From NCBI GenBank assembly GCA_031771865.1, contig JASISA010000026.1, forward strand, positions 992,001-1,056,000: DNA of 64,000 bases. The letters are read 5' to 3'. This DNA is from Nothophaeocryptopus gaeumannii (lineage: Eukaryota; Ascomycota; Dothideomycetes; Mycosphaerellales; Mycosphaerellaceae). Shown here in pieces: positions 23,041 through 33,581 of this stretch (positions are counted from its first letter, which is position 1; each line of letters starts with the position of its first letter). Below the pieces are notes generated by a model. That model had not been told where the DNA came from. It saw nothing but the letters and a program-made list of their open reading frames with translations, and made no database searches. The position numbers and the translations under genes were made by a program.

Positions 23041-23388
23041 TGTTACGGACCGTCTCCTCTGTCACGTGGATAGGCCTAGGAAGTGTCGAACCCCGGAATG
23101 TCTCTTTGGTAACAGAGTCTTGAGAAGTGTAACCTCTACTCAAGAGAGTAGTATTGAGAGATTGAGTTGAGCACGAAGCTCCTATCTACCTTAGTAGAGA
23201 ACGTGATCTATATACACGTAGGAGATTCGTGTGCTCTCCTTGCTTTCTCTGCTTCCTGTGCTTCCGGTGGAAGCACTGCGAGCGACGAGAGTACTGTGAG
23301 CGAGCTGCAGCGGAACCTCCCGAGGCTGAACTGCAGATCCGCGCTCAGACTGGTTGGCTGCCATCGCCTCTTGGTTCCATCCGTAACA
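23041..23388 (-). mobile_element. LTR-like insertion B (348 bp, solo LTR candidate)
   Basis: TGTTACGGA...TCCGTAACA ends, target duplication TTAGG at 23036-23040 and 23389-23393. Nearly identical over its full length to insertion E at 57572, and the first part matches D in reverse complement. On the minus strand a TATATAG box lies in the middle, as expected of an LTR promoter. Not RIP-mutated. Confidence 0.8.
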
Positions 23389-23815
23389 TTAGGGACCTTC
23401 TTAACTGCGACTACATGTGCCTAGTTCCCTCCTTCTATAGTAAAACGCGAAACAATCCGGGTAGCTTTAGTATCCCTAAGCTTAGCCCTAGTCGCTTCGT
23501 TGTCTACGTGAATCTTAAGGGAGTACGTAGCTCTTTGTACTTTAATACTAGATAGCTAGGCTAGCTATTAGGCTACGACTATAGCCTAGGTTATCTTTAG
23601 TCCTAGACTCTACTCTATCTTCTTCTAAATCTGTGTAATACTCCGTTAGATAGATTCTAGAGTAGCTTCCTAGTTAGTACGCTTCGTAGTCCGCGCTATA
23701 GTTAAGTGAATTATATCTAGAATTATCTAGATTACCCTCTCTAGTTAGAGGGAGGAGTATTAACTCTAATGCATTAGTTTAGCTACCTTATTCTCAATCT
23801 CTTTTAGGGCCTCCT

Positions 23816-24182
23816 TGTTACGGACCGAATCTGCAGGACGCAGAATCAAGGACATGGAACCATGCAAGAATGACGCCAGAAGTCACGTGTCTGACCACAG
23901 TCTGGGACCTCTGGTCAAACACGTGAGGTTTGGCGACCGACAGACCGCCCGACCGGTCAGTTGGTCGAACGGTCAAACTCGCTGCCAAGAGCAAGCGAGA
24001 CCACCAAGTATATAGCAACGATGGTTGACTAGCAATCATCGTGTTCAACTCATGTTACAATCTCACTGATTGGAATAAGCCAAGACTTCCTTCACTTCGT
24101 TCCACTTGCCGACGCATTCTCCAAAGAAGCCATTCCACGTGATTAAGCGAGTCACCTGACAAGCGAGATACCGTGCGTAACA
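23816..24182 (+). mobile_element. LTR-like insertion C (367 bp, solo LTR candidate)
   Basis: TGTTACGGACC start, GCGTAACA end, target duplication CTCCT at 23811-23815 and 24183-24187. A TATATAG box lies near 24009. The 3' half is nearly identical to insertion A. Since A and C each have their own target duplication, they are separate insertions and not the two ends of one retrotransposon. Not RIP-mutated. Confidence 0.8.
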
Positions 24183-24570
24183 CTCCTAAGGTAAGAGGGG
24201 ACCCTACTAGTTCTTATTTACTACTACGTTCTTCTCTCTATACCCCTTCTCTTAGGAGGTTAGGTAGGAAGCTAGATTAATACTCCCTATATTTCTACCT
24301 ATAGTAGTTTCTTTAGTAACCTCTTGAAATAGCTCTAGTCCGTTGTCTATACCTAAGGTAGTATAGCCTTGTGCACTAGCTATACTTAGTAGAGAATTCT
24401 CTTCTTCTAATACTAAGAATTAGTATTTTCGAGCGCTAACTACGCACCCGCTAATAGCGGCGTATAGCCGTACTTTGGATACGTGTATTGCCTTAATAGG
24501 TTCCGTATATTCTAAGGTTTTAGTAATACCGCCTCCCTAAATTCGTTTTTTTTCTCTAGAAACTCCCTTA

Positions 24571-26590
24571 CTACGTTCCTTAGTCTTAATCGTATACTAC
24601 TCTCTAGCCCTTCTACGACCTACTTATCCCTCGTTATTCCTATAGCGGTTATTATATCGAAAGCGCTATCTACGAGAACCTTACTACTCGCTACTAGATC
24701 GCTATTGTCTCGTAAACCTAGCTAAAGCGCTACCTAGTTAAGAAATTCGATTAGGAGCCCTAGCGTCGATTTAAGAGTAGGAGGTAGTATAATCTTACTC
24801 TAGTAGCTACTAGGTAGGCCTAGCTAGATATAACGACGTGCCGGAGTACGCGAGGGAGTCCCTAGAGTAATTCCTTTACTAGTAATATTGCTATAGATAG
24901 CGCCGCTAAGAGCCTAGCCTAGTACCTATACGATAAGTAACTCTCTAGCTAAAGGTATTAACTTATAAGGAGTCTTAGGCGCCGCCCTTATATTCGCTAT
25001 AGCCTCCTTTTAATATAGCTTCTAGAAGTACCTTTAGAAGATCTTTACGAGGATATTAAAGGTTAAAAACTAATCGCTAGCCTAGTATTATTTAGCGTAA
25101 ATTGCCTTCGAAAGATCCTTAATAATATAGGCTATTCTAAAGTACCTATTAGCGACGTCGAGGGCTTTCGACTTATCGCGAAAATATATACTACCTTTAC
25201 TATCTTTACTAATCTTCTTCTAGTTTAGATAAGTAGTATTAGTACACGTCTACTCTAGGCGAATATCGGCCTTATAATTCCCCTTAGCTTATAACTCTAT
25301 AATTAATATAGGGGCGTAAGTAAGTATCTTCGAAGTAGCTATCTTATAGCCCTTACTACTACTCTTCTTTATAGTACTAGAGCTAGCTACTACTATCTTA
25401 ACGGGCTTGTAATAGAAGATTATATTATACTAGAGGCCCTTCTTATCCTCCTCTTCCTACTCTAACAACTTGTCTAGGGCTATTTTATAAGCAACGTTCT
25501 CGTTATACTCGGGATCGTCGTAATCCGAGGGACCTAGCGAGAGCTAGTCGTTATCGAAGTAGTCCTTCTCCTTTAGCTTATCGTAGTACGCTATAACTAT
25601 AACCCGATAAGGTACTGCTAAACCGAGTATTAGTACGTGCCTAATAGCCTAAGTCTATGCTTTCTACTCTTTAAAGATAGAGCTAACGTTCTACGTCTTA
25701 CGCTAGTAAGCCCTTTATCGATTACGCTACGCCTTCTACGTATTATCGATTATAAGCTAGCTACTAGTATAGATAACTATGCGCTTATTAGGCTTATCCG
25801 CTATCTTATAACTATACTAAGAGCTATCTTCGATAGGTACTCGAGCGCCTACTACTAACGTAGCTTAAGTAATACTATCGAAAGAAGACGTAGTAGACGA
25901 CTTAGTAGAAGTAGTAATAGCGCTTACCGCTTCTATAACCTTAGTACCGAGCTTACTAGCCGTAATAGTAGATCCTTAGTCCGGCGAATCGATTAGTAAT
26001 TAAGGCGGCTTAGTAGTTACCTGTTACGGACCAAGTCGTGGAGTCATGACAGCCAACCAATCTGAGGCACAGCTGCAACGGGTGATCCCGTTACAGATTG
26101 CTCTCAGTGCTCTCTATGCTCCCTCAGCAGAGCAACGGAGCAGACAGAGCAGACAGAGCAATACTAAGGAAGGCGAGTATATAGAGAACATTCCTTATCA
26201 GCTAGATAGGAGCTTCGTGCTCAACTCAATACTACTCTTCTGAGTAAAGGTTACACTTCTCAAGACTCTGATCACCGAGAGACATTCCGAGGTTCGACGC
26301 TTCTTAGGCCAATCCACGTGATCGAGGAGACGGTCCGTAACATTACCTTATCCTTATTCTTAGGCTTAGTCTTGCCCTTACGACCCTTCGACGTACTCTT
26401 AATTAGCGGTAGCGATATCTCTTTATTAAGGCTAGCTAGTCGTGTACTAGTAGCCGTCCGGCCTAGCGGTAGTAGTACGTCGTCGTCGCCGAGTTTAGTA
26501 GGCCGCTTACCTATAGTCGTACGCGCTATAGAACGACTTATTTCGTCGCTACATCGATTTACTTACTCGAGACCGATTATATGCGAAAAG
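24571..26590. repeat. RIP-mutated repeat of unknown type, right part
   Basis: Continuation of the repeat at 17291-18144 after the LINE. On the minus strand long stretches read as a protein once TAG/TAA stops at expected Trp/Gln positions are ignored (for example GLESSIRLRLRNVVREFL just right of the LINE, and SIYFRDKSKALDVANRYFRI near 25170). I could not identify the family; a gag- or ORF1-like protein is one possibility. Interrupted by insertion D. TA-richness fades near 26580. Confidence 0.5.
26022..26342 (+). mobile_element. LTR-like insertion D (321 bp, solo LTR candidate)
   Basis: Perfect 11-bp inverted ends TGTTACGGACC / GGTCCGTAACA, target duplication TTACC at 26017-26021 and 26343-26347. 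Its right half is the reverse complement of the left half of B and E, so it belongs to the same family in opposite orientation. A TATATAG box lies near 26180. Not RIP-mutated although it sits in RIP-mutated DNA. Confidence 0.8.
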
Positions 26591-26713
26591 CTAGGACAAT
26601 CAGGGCTTAATTGGGTCTTGTTCTGTGTATTTACACGCCAAATCTATATACAACTCGACATTTGAAGGACCCAGAGCCTCCTGAGGCTCTGCGGGCCGTA
26701 GGTCTCAAGGGTT

Positions 26714-27217
26714 TTGACCGAGGCAGTATCCACTGCCAGCCCGCGGCCTGCAAGCCCAAGCTGCATCTGTCCAACATCATCTCGTCCGCCCAACGCAAAG
26801 TCTCCATTGCCGTGTCGCATTGCGAAAGGCGATCCACGTAAGAGGAGGCGAAACCACAAGAGAAAGACCAATCGTACGATCGGCAATGTGCTATCTCTGG
26901 AGCACAATTGTGAGGCTTCCGATGTTGTACCTTCGGATACTTCTGTTGCGATCAATGGCAACGTACACCTTCCGCAACAGAACACCCTCGTCTCAGACAT
27001 TATGGCGTCCTGTGGTTCAGCTTCAATCGACGACGAGGACACGTCTCCAGCAGACTACGATCCCCTGATCGAACACACCATGAAACAGTACATTCGTCAC
27101 CCCCGCCTCTATCAACCAGGCGAGCCCGCGCCCGACTATGTACCCCTTGTCTCAATGCGACCTCGTAGGATGTGGACTGCAGCACGGAGTCTGGGAATGG
27201 TGGCTGTTGGGACTTAG
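26714..27217 (+). CDS. possible small hypothetical gene at the island border
   Basis: An open frame of 167 codons of normal composition immediately after the RIP-mutated zone. It has no ATG at its head; the first in-frame ATG is at about 27001, giving some 70 residues, so if real it needs an upstream exon or is a fragment. It contains a basic stretch (RKRRRNHKRK) and an acidic-polar C-terminal part. I recognise no family. A competing minus-strand frame of 132 codons overlaps it. Treat as weak. Confidence 0.25.
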   Translation: MTEAVSTASPRPASPSCICPTSSRPPNAKSPLPCRIAKGDPRKRRRNHKRKTNRTIGNVLSLEHNCEASDVVPSDTSVAINGNVHLPQQNTLVSDIMASCGSASIDDEDTSPADYDPLIEHTMKQYIRHPRLYQPGEPAPDYVPLVSMRPRRMWTAARSLGMVAVGT

Positions 27218-27664
27218 GAATCACTAAACTAATATATAACACACTCATAGCCTCATCATGTTGCCATGCATGGCAAGTACAGCAGGGAGAGCCGTATAAT
27301 GTTGAAAGTGAAACAGGAGCATCCTCGGGCTATCAGCCCATTACCTGAAAAGAGCCCTCGAGAGCTGCTTCGACGTTGGCATCTTACACGGCTTAGCCTG
27401 GAGGGCATCGGTGTCTCTGTTCAGATTATGAACAGGGACTCGGAGCCTTTCATGCACGGCTTCATTCATCTTTTGTCTGTAATCTGTACGATTTATACAG
27501 GATCGCATCCACATCACTCGTTTCATAGCCATTCAATTCATCAAAGTGCTCTTTCAAACACCCGAAAATGCTGCAGCAATCCCACTCCTCAGAACGCCTT
27601 CTGCTTGTTCATGCCTCATCTACTGCTCCCTCTTCCACTCCAGTCCTCGCCATACCGGTGCCGT
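27218..27664. other. intergenic, no gene supported
   Basis: About 450 bp between the doubtful small frame and the 3' end of ULA1. Plus-strand open frames that start here run on antisense into ULA1 and are shadows. Confidence 0.4.
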
Positions 27665-29490
27665 CTATACCCGCAGCACATGCGTCCTGCTAGTAACGCC
27701 GTCGAAGGTGCAAGTGTTATCCACAGGAATATACTGCTTCGTAATAACCTTAATTACCTCCTGCGCAATCAACCCACCACTCAAACTCGCAATATTATGC
27801 AATTCCGCTCCGCCAGCCCTCGCCAACTCCACACAATACTTCCGAATACCCTCTCTCATGCTTCCGTAATCCGGCTCCTCGACCCGCGTGCCTGCTTCGT
27901 TGATGATCGAGTCGGCGAGCGTGTGTGCGATACCGGTCAACTTCTCTGCGTCAGCATCGAAATCTCTACCCGCGTAGCCGGGGACCTTGATGCCCTCTCC
28001 GCCGGATTGAGAAGCATCCGTTGAGTGGGTTGCGAGGTAAAGATCCCAAGCCAGGAAGGAGATGTAGAGTCCGATGAGGGTTTCTGGGTTCGTGAGCTCG
28101 GTCGCCAGGTACTTAGCCCTGTCCAAAAAGGTGATGGGCTCTCCGGCTTGGGCGATCCTGAAAGGCCGGCCGCGGACAAGGGAGATATGTGCGGCGCCTT
28201 TGCAGAAGTTCTCGACCTCCTTTTCGTGCATTGCTAGTTTGGGAGCACGGCCGGTTGACTTCTCGAGAGCTCGGACGGCTTGGAGGACCTCAGAGGCATC
28301 ATCGCGCGCCTTGTTCTTGTATATATTTTGAAGTTCGATGTACGTGTTCGATTGGGCTTTCATGTCGGGTACGGCGCCGGGGAGAGGGAGCTCGCCATGC
28401 TTCTCGTAGAATTGCTGGACGGCGTTTGCTATGAGCCAGAAAGGTGATGATGTCGGCGTCAGCTCCTCGGTCTGCGAACAAGTCAGCAACAACATACCTT
28501 CCCACAAACGATGTTGTGACACATGCCTCCGGCGCAGTCAGAATATCCCTCACGCTCCCCGGCGGCACCGGCGGATTCAGACTCTTCAAGACCGCCGCAT
28601 AAGCCTCATCAAAGTTCTCCTCAGTCGCACTTCCACTCCTCACCAACTCCCTAAACTGCGTCTTCTCCTTATACGCCTCGGGCAACTTCCCACCATGCCT
28701 CTCCTTCCACTGCTCCAAATAATGCAGCAATAAAGCCACATACGGAATATGCGCAAACTCCTCTCCATTCATCTTATCCATGTCTGCCGTCTTCTTCCTC
28801 GCAAACTCCACAAGCGCCGGCCAGGGCTTCATCAGCCGTAAATCGGTCGTGGCGGTCGGATCGGGGTGCGTGTCGACAATGGGGAAGGCTGGCGGGAGGT
28901 AGACGGAGAATTGGGAGTAGAACCCAACGGAGTGGATATAGAAAGTCGGAATCTCCAGCGCATGCACATGCGTCTGAACGACTTTGAAAACCGCCGGATC
29001 AATCGGCGCAGCTACCAACACCAGCGTATAAGGCGCGAGAATCTCATACTGAGCAACCCACGTCTCCAACGGCTCAGTGATCGCAGTGCCTTTGACATCC
29101 GGGTTTAACTCCATGAGGTATTTGACCGTCTCTTCCGCGCGGGACTTGCCCAACGAGGCATCTTCCAGGAAGAAATTGACACCCAGGTCGGCTTCGTGGA
29201 CGAGGGCGGAATCGAGGATGGAGAATTGGCCGATGCCCGGGAGGACGAGGTTTTTGAGTGTTTCGACACCTGTGACGCCGGAGCCGTTGTTGATGAGGAG
29301 GATGTGAGTGTCTTCTAGGGCGATTTGGCCGGCGGCGCCCTGAGAACTTGTTAGCAACCAGTGGTAGTCCACTGATGGTTGATGTGAAGCTTACCCAGAG
29401 ACGAAGCTGTCGGTCGTACTTCTTCTCCTTGGCGGTGGGGATGTCCTGCAGTGGAGGCGGCACCTCGGTCTGGCGTGTGCCGTTCGACAT
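27665..29490 (-). CDS. ULA1: NEDD8-activating enzyme E1 regulatory subunit (ULA1/APP-BP1)
   Basis: Pairs with UBA3 to adenylate NEDD8/Rub1 and start cullin neddylation, which activates SCF ligases such as those using F-box proteins found nearby. Exon 1 is 29490-29395, intron 29394-29340 (55 bp, GTAAGC...CAG), giving the family motif YDRQLRLWGAAGQIALE. Exon 2 from 29339 has the pseudo-nucleotide-binding fold (ILLINNGSGVTGVETLKNLVLPG) of this catalytically inactive E1-like subunit. Exon 3 (28471-27665) holds FWLIANAVQQFYEKHGELPLPGAVPDM and the end GGLIAQEVIKVITKQYIPVDN. The junction of exons 2 and 3 is irregular: the obvious donor (GTATGT near 28494) gives a 26-nt intron and a frame error. A phase-0 donor GTGGGA at 28505 joins the frames, with a 34-nt intron. 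A base error in the assembly is also possible. With that model the protein has about 578 residues, near the family norm. Confidence 0.88.
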
Positions 29491-30020
29491 TGTGACGGTG
29501 TTGTAGTGTTGTGAATTGTTCAGCAAGTGTAGAACAAGTTCAGGCAGCTCAAGGTCGAGATACTTTGAATCGCTACAACGCCGAAACGCGACGCCACAAA
29601 CGCGTTCCTGAGATTAGAAAGCTTAAGACGTCATGTGTGGCTGAAGCTATCAAATCCGATTTGATGGATTGAGGGGCAAATATTGATTGGAGACTTTCAT
29701 GTCTTTCACATGCAGCTCTCGTGCTCTCCGATCTGATCATAGCAGCCAAAAGGCGAGAGTCGCCCAGAGCAGGCCTGTTACGATTATGCTGTTGCATATG
29801 CCCAAGCCGACCAGGAGCGATGCCAAGCATAGCACTGCAAAGGCCATCACTGTAGCCCGAAAGATAGCAGTGTGCCTCCGTAGTCCACTATCAAGCTGAG
29901 ATACTGCATGCCGCTGTCGTATATCACGCTGTTCATCGACGCGTGAGACCACCTCCCCTTCTTCCCATAACCGATCTCGTTCCGATCTTCGTGGCCCTGG
30001 TAACCGCGAAGAGAGTTACC
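29491..30020. other. intergenic; one short hydrophobic frame, doubtful
   Basis: Between ULA1 and the isomerase gene. The minus-strand frame 29737-29952 (71 codons) would encode two hydrophobic segments at its C-terminus, but it has no family resemblance and no supporting signals. I do not call a gene. Confidence 0.35.
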
Positions 30021-31009
30021 CTATTTCCGCTCCAACTCCCTCACCAACTCTGGACTCCTCTTAACCTCCACCTCCCCATTCTCCAATCCAAAATACACCG
30101 CCACCGGTTTCTGCCCTCCCTGTGCTCCCGCCGCCTGCGTCTGAATGCCATTATCCCCCCAAAACAATCCAACTTCCAACACACCTGTGATAGCCTTAAT
30201 CCTCTTCGCCAAAGTATCAACCTCCCAAACCCCATCCTTCCCACTGCCATCTCTCCCACCTTTCACATCTGCCTTCGTAAGCAACTGCTTGAACGGAGCG
30301 TCGATTATGTAAAACGACTGGTCAGTCTGCACCGGTCCCGTCTTCGACAACGAATGTTCCCTCAACACCGGGCCCACACTCCCAAGTAATTCCAACTCCC
30401 TCATAACCGTCGCCACCGAAATCGGCGCAACCTCAATCGGTATACTCGGCCAACCCGTAATCAACCTCTCCTGACTCTTGCGATAATCCGCTATGCACAC
30501 AAATTTCTTGGCCCGACACGCGACGAGTTTCTCTTGGAAGAGACAGGCGCCACCGCCCTTGATGCAATTGAGATCGGCATCGACTTCGTCGGCGCCGTCG
30601 AACGCGACTTCTAAGAGGGCGGAGGAGGGGAGGGAATCGAAGGCTATGGGTGTGAGGCCGGCTTTTTCAATTACTTTGCGCGAGTTCCAGCCTGTTGGGA
30701 CGAACCAGTTTAGATGGCCTTGTGGGGGAGGGTTCTTGATCTGGTGGAGGAAGCCTGTGTTAGTGGATGGCCTGTAGAGAGGTATCGAGTGTGTAGATAT
30801 GTGGTGTTTGAACTGTATTCACGACATACCAAATGCTCTTTAATCGCTTCCACTCCATACACAATCGTACTTCCCGATCCAATGCCCACGAACCGCATAT
30901 CTGATCTGAAGTGCTCTTCAACTGCCTTGAACGCAGCTTTGCGCTTAGCTGCTTCGACTTTGTTGACATCGCCGGCCGTTTTGGCGAGAACATTGGCCTC
31001 GGCGGACAT
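30021..31009 (-). CDS. RKI1: ribose-5-phosphate isomerase A
   Basis: Interconverts ribose 5-phosphate and ribulose 5-phosphate in the non-oxidative pentose phosphate pathway (cytosol). Exons 31009-30830 and 30740-30021, intron 30829-30741 (89 bp, GTATGT...CCAG), total 299 residues, usual for fungal RpiA. Exon 1 encodes exactly residues 1-60, including the phosphate-binding loop GIGSGST (42-48). Exon 2 has the active-site motif DGADEVD (108-114) and KGGGACLFQEK (121-131), which carry the catalytic Asp and Lys residues of the family. The frame is open upstream of the chosen ATG and includes another ATG at 31213, so an N-terminal extension cannot be ruled out; the chosen start gives the family's usual length. 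Confidence 0.93.
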
Positions 31010-32116
31010 TCTGGCGGAGCAGGATAGGTCTCCGGCAGCGTGCCTATATAGTGAAGCTCGGCGAGGGCGGATATAGGACAGCAGGTTTTGTGTCAATGGT
31101 TGAGAGGAGCATGCACGAGCTTTGAAGATGTCAGTGTGACTCGGTTTTCTGCAGGAGTGGTCTGAGGAGGACGTAGTACTGAAGACGAGGAATGAGCACA
31201 TACCGAATATCATCAATCGTCTCTCACTCTACGCGACCAGCGAAAAATTGTTCCGGATCAGAGCGGATGTCGAACGGTATTATTATATCAGGACCTGACT
31301 GAGCATGTGTAAGGACAATGTTTTTTCCGGAGTTGGGACGCAGAAAGTACATCACCGGCCCCACTATCGCTCAATGGACCCCTCATTTGCATCTTGCCAT
31401 GCCATGAAGCTCTGGTATACTTCGACATGTTCACATGCAGGGCGCTTGCGATTGCTTGTTTGGCTGATGAGGTGGTCAAGAGTAAAGGTATACGACGTCG
31501 AGTCTTGATCAGAGAGGGTGTTCAGGTTCTGAGCTGAGACACGTAGAAACACTTACCTGTCACAGACTGAGTGAATGAAACCTTCCTCCCAGGTCCGTGA
31601 ATCGCGCATAATTCCACATCATCTTGCCGCAGCTTTGCTGAATATGTCCGGCTAGCCGTCAGGCAGTGATAGCACCAATTCCAAGCCTGTCTCGTATCTA
31701 GATGTATTACTTTCTCATGGGATTCGGTCATTCATCAGGCCATCTCTAATCGTAAGAGACTGGATCGCCAAAGCAGAAAACTCTTCGTTGCCAGTGCCTG
31801 AGCGCTTCAGAGCACCAGTCCATCTTGAGACCTTAATCGCCTCCCATATCAATCAAATCCTGCAAACTCCGTGAGACCTTCCGTCTTTCCCAAAGGTATC
31901 CTATACTGTGACGCCCACGCTATGCTGATGAAGAAGTGGTAAAAATAATGCCCACGCTATGCTTTGCTGAGATGTGAACGACGAAAAAGGGGTATCTTGG
32001 CAGCATCAATCAGACCAGCACCACGAAGAAAGACAAGAGCAGGCAGGCAGGCAAAATCGACAACGCCGCTGCAAATGATGCAGGTATGCAAATGCAAGTC
32101 GTAGTGGGAGATCAGC
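31010..32116. other. intergenic, no gene supported
   Basis: About 1.1 kb between the isomerase start and the OTU gene stop (both on the minus strand). Only short overlapping frames without family resemblance. Confidence 0.4.
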
Positions 32117-33581
32117 TCATATATAGAGCGTCTTGAGAGTGTCGACTGGCGGCGTCTCGGTCATGCCTTTGGCTCGTAGGGAGATGCCTACAGCTGAAGG
32201 TGACTCTGTCCGACCGCTCTGCGATGCATTTTGTTGCCGCTCTTTCCTCGCCTGCTTTTGTGCCTGCTTCTTAAGCTCTTTCTTGTCTCGGGCACTGACT
32301 CGCGGGCCAGGTTGGCGTTGTGCTGTCTTGCCGCTCCGTTGATCTGGGGGTCTGGGTGGTAGGAGCTTGATGCGGATGGGTGGCTTGGTGGCAGGTGCGG
32401 CGTTAGGGTCTGACGTCGGTTGTAATGAGGTCTGCTCGCCGTTCTTCGTCGTCACATCTGGGCTGTTATTCGAGGTGGGTGGTGTGGTATTGGAGTGCTG
32501 TGATGAGTCGGGCTGGCTGGAACCTTCAGACTCCCAGCTGCTGAAGGATTCTTGGCTGCCGTCGTTGACGGTCAGCTGCGAGAGGGCATGCTTGCTGTCC
32601 TTACTCCGCTCTCTATGAGCACGCGAGGCTCTACTCATACGCCGGTCTTGCTTCTTATTTGGACCCTCGTGGGCATCATCGTCACTGTCGTGGTCCCGCT
32701 CGACGCTGGAGCTCTCGACTTGTGATGACGTGCTGCCGTTCTCTTCCGCGTCAAGCAGATTGCCGACAGCAGCGTTCACATCACCCCTTGCAGCTTCCAA
32801 CGCGTGCTTGATGGTGATCTTATCCGCGAGGAACGGCAGTGACTTCTCCACCACATCGATCATCCATGGAAGCACGTGAGGTGTCCGTGCAAGCTTTTCC
32901 TTCTGTCTCTGCTCTTCCTCGGGCGACAGCACTTTCGCTGTCACGTTCGGTGGGCCGATGTGAGGGCCGTCGAGGTTTCGTATCGATGAATAGTGCTCCC
33001 ACGTGTGGTAAGCAATATGTGCCACTTTCCTGCTGCCGTCTCCGTCACCTCTACTTGTCACCATATACGCAAAGTCTCTTTGGTATATCTTCACATCATA
33101 GTCAAAAGCAGCTGAGAAGGCTGTAATCTCCATGTTGTCTCCCCATGTCCCACCTTGAGACATGCTCTGTAGGTGGCCCTCGAAGACGCGGTCGATATCG
33201 GCAGCGGACGGTGGAGTGAAGTTTGCAGGCGAGGAGTACGTTCCGGCGTTCTTGCGTTTGGGATTGCGTCGAATGCCGCCGCCAGGGTGGACGTCGACGA
33301 ACTGCTTGTAGTAGTCGCCATGCTCACGCATATATTCTATGACACGCGAGCGAATGGAGGCGTGTTGATTTTGGTCACCGTGGATCTGGTCGGAAAGGGC
33401 ATTGAAGAGGCAGTTGCCTGGTGAGATGCAGTATCAGCAGGGTGGCCACACATGTTCACACGCCATTCAGGTTGCCGGCTGCACGTGAAAGTCTAGGTCG
33501 CACTCACCATCGCCGCGTATATTAGAGGCATAGAGGCCCAGGGCGCTTAAGAGCGGGAATTCGTCCACGGAGCCGCCCATA
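32117..33581 (-). CDS. OTU-domain cysteine protease (deubiquitinase)
   Basis: Exons 33581-33509 and 33417-32117 with a 91-bp intron (GTGAGT...CAG) that splits the catalytic motif: splicing gives GDGNCLF with Cys27, the nucleophile of OTU proteases. Downstream are GTWGDNMEITAFS (about 114-126) and WEHYSSIRN with the catalytic His near residue 166. This order matches OTUD3-like enzymes, which cleave polyubiquitin. Residues about 185-245 resemble a UBA-like segment (ITIKHALEAARGDVNAAVGNLLDAEE), often found after OTU domains. The rest is disordered, with Ser/Thr-rich and basic tracts (KKELKKQAQKQARKERQQ). Total 457 residues with the ATG at 33581. A TCCACAG acceptor-like site with a CACTGAC branch just upstream (near 33617) suggests the true start may lie in a further 5' exon. 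Confidence 0.88.

Larger units (their letters stand above)
18145..24556 (-). mobile_element. non-LTR retrotransposon (LINE, Tad/I-like), RIP-mutated copy 1
   Basis: Lies on the minus strand with its 3' end at the left. The 3' end is an (AAT)n run at 18145-18162. The element is flanked by a 14-bp target duplication, TAGAAACTCCCTTA, at 18131-18144 and 24557-24570. It aligns over kilobases with copy 2 (59909-64000): endonuclease, reverse transcriptase and ORF1 zinc-knuckle regions are all recognisable, but G-to-A and C-to-T changes, mostly at CpA/TpG, have put stops throughout. Without later insertions it is about 4.85 kb. Insertions inside: a truncated LINE (20646-21088) and three LTR-like elements (22099, 23041, 23816). 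It also lacks about 336 bp of the 3' region present in copy 2 (59978-60313). Target duplication and tail are the signature of target-primed reverse transcription. Confidence 0.85.

Noticed and set aside
22099..24182. Insertions A and C as the two LTRs of one retrotransposon
   Set aside because: They point the same way and share their 3' halves, but each has its own 5-bp target duplication and the DNA between them is LINE ORF1 sequence, not gag-pol.
29737..29952. Small two-helix membrane protein on the minus strand
   Set aside because: Only 71 codons, no family resemblance, no start context or splice support.
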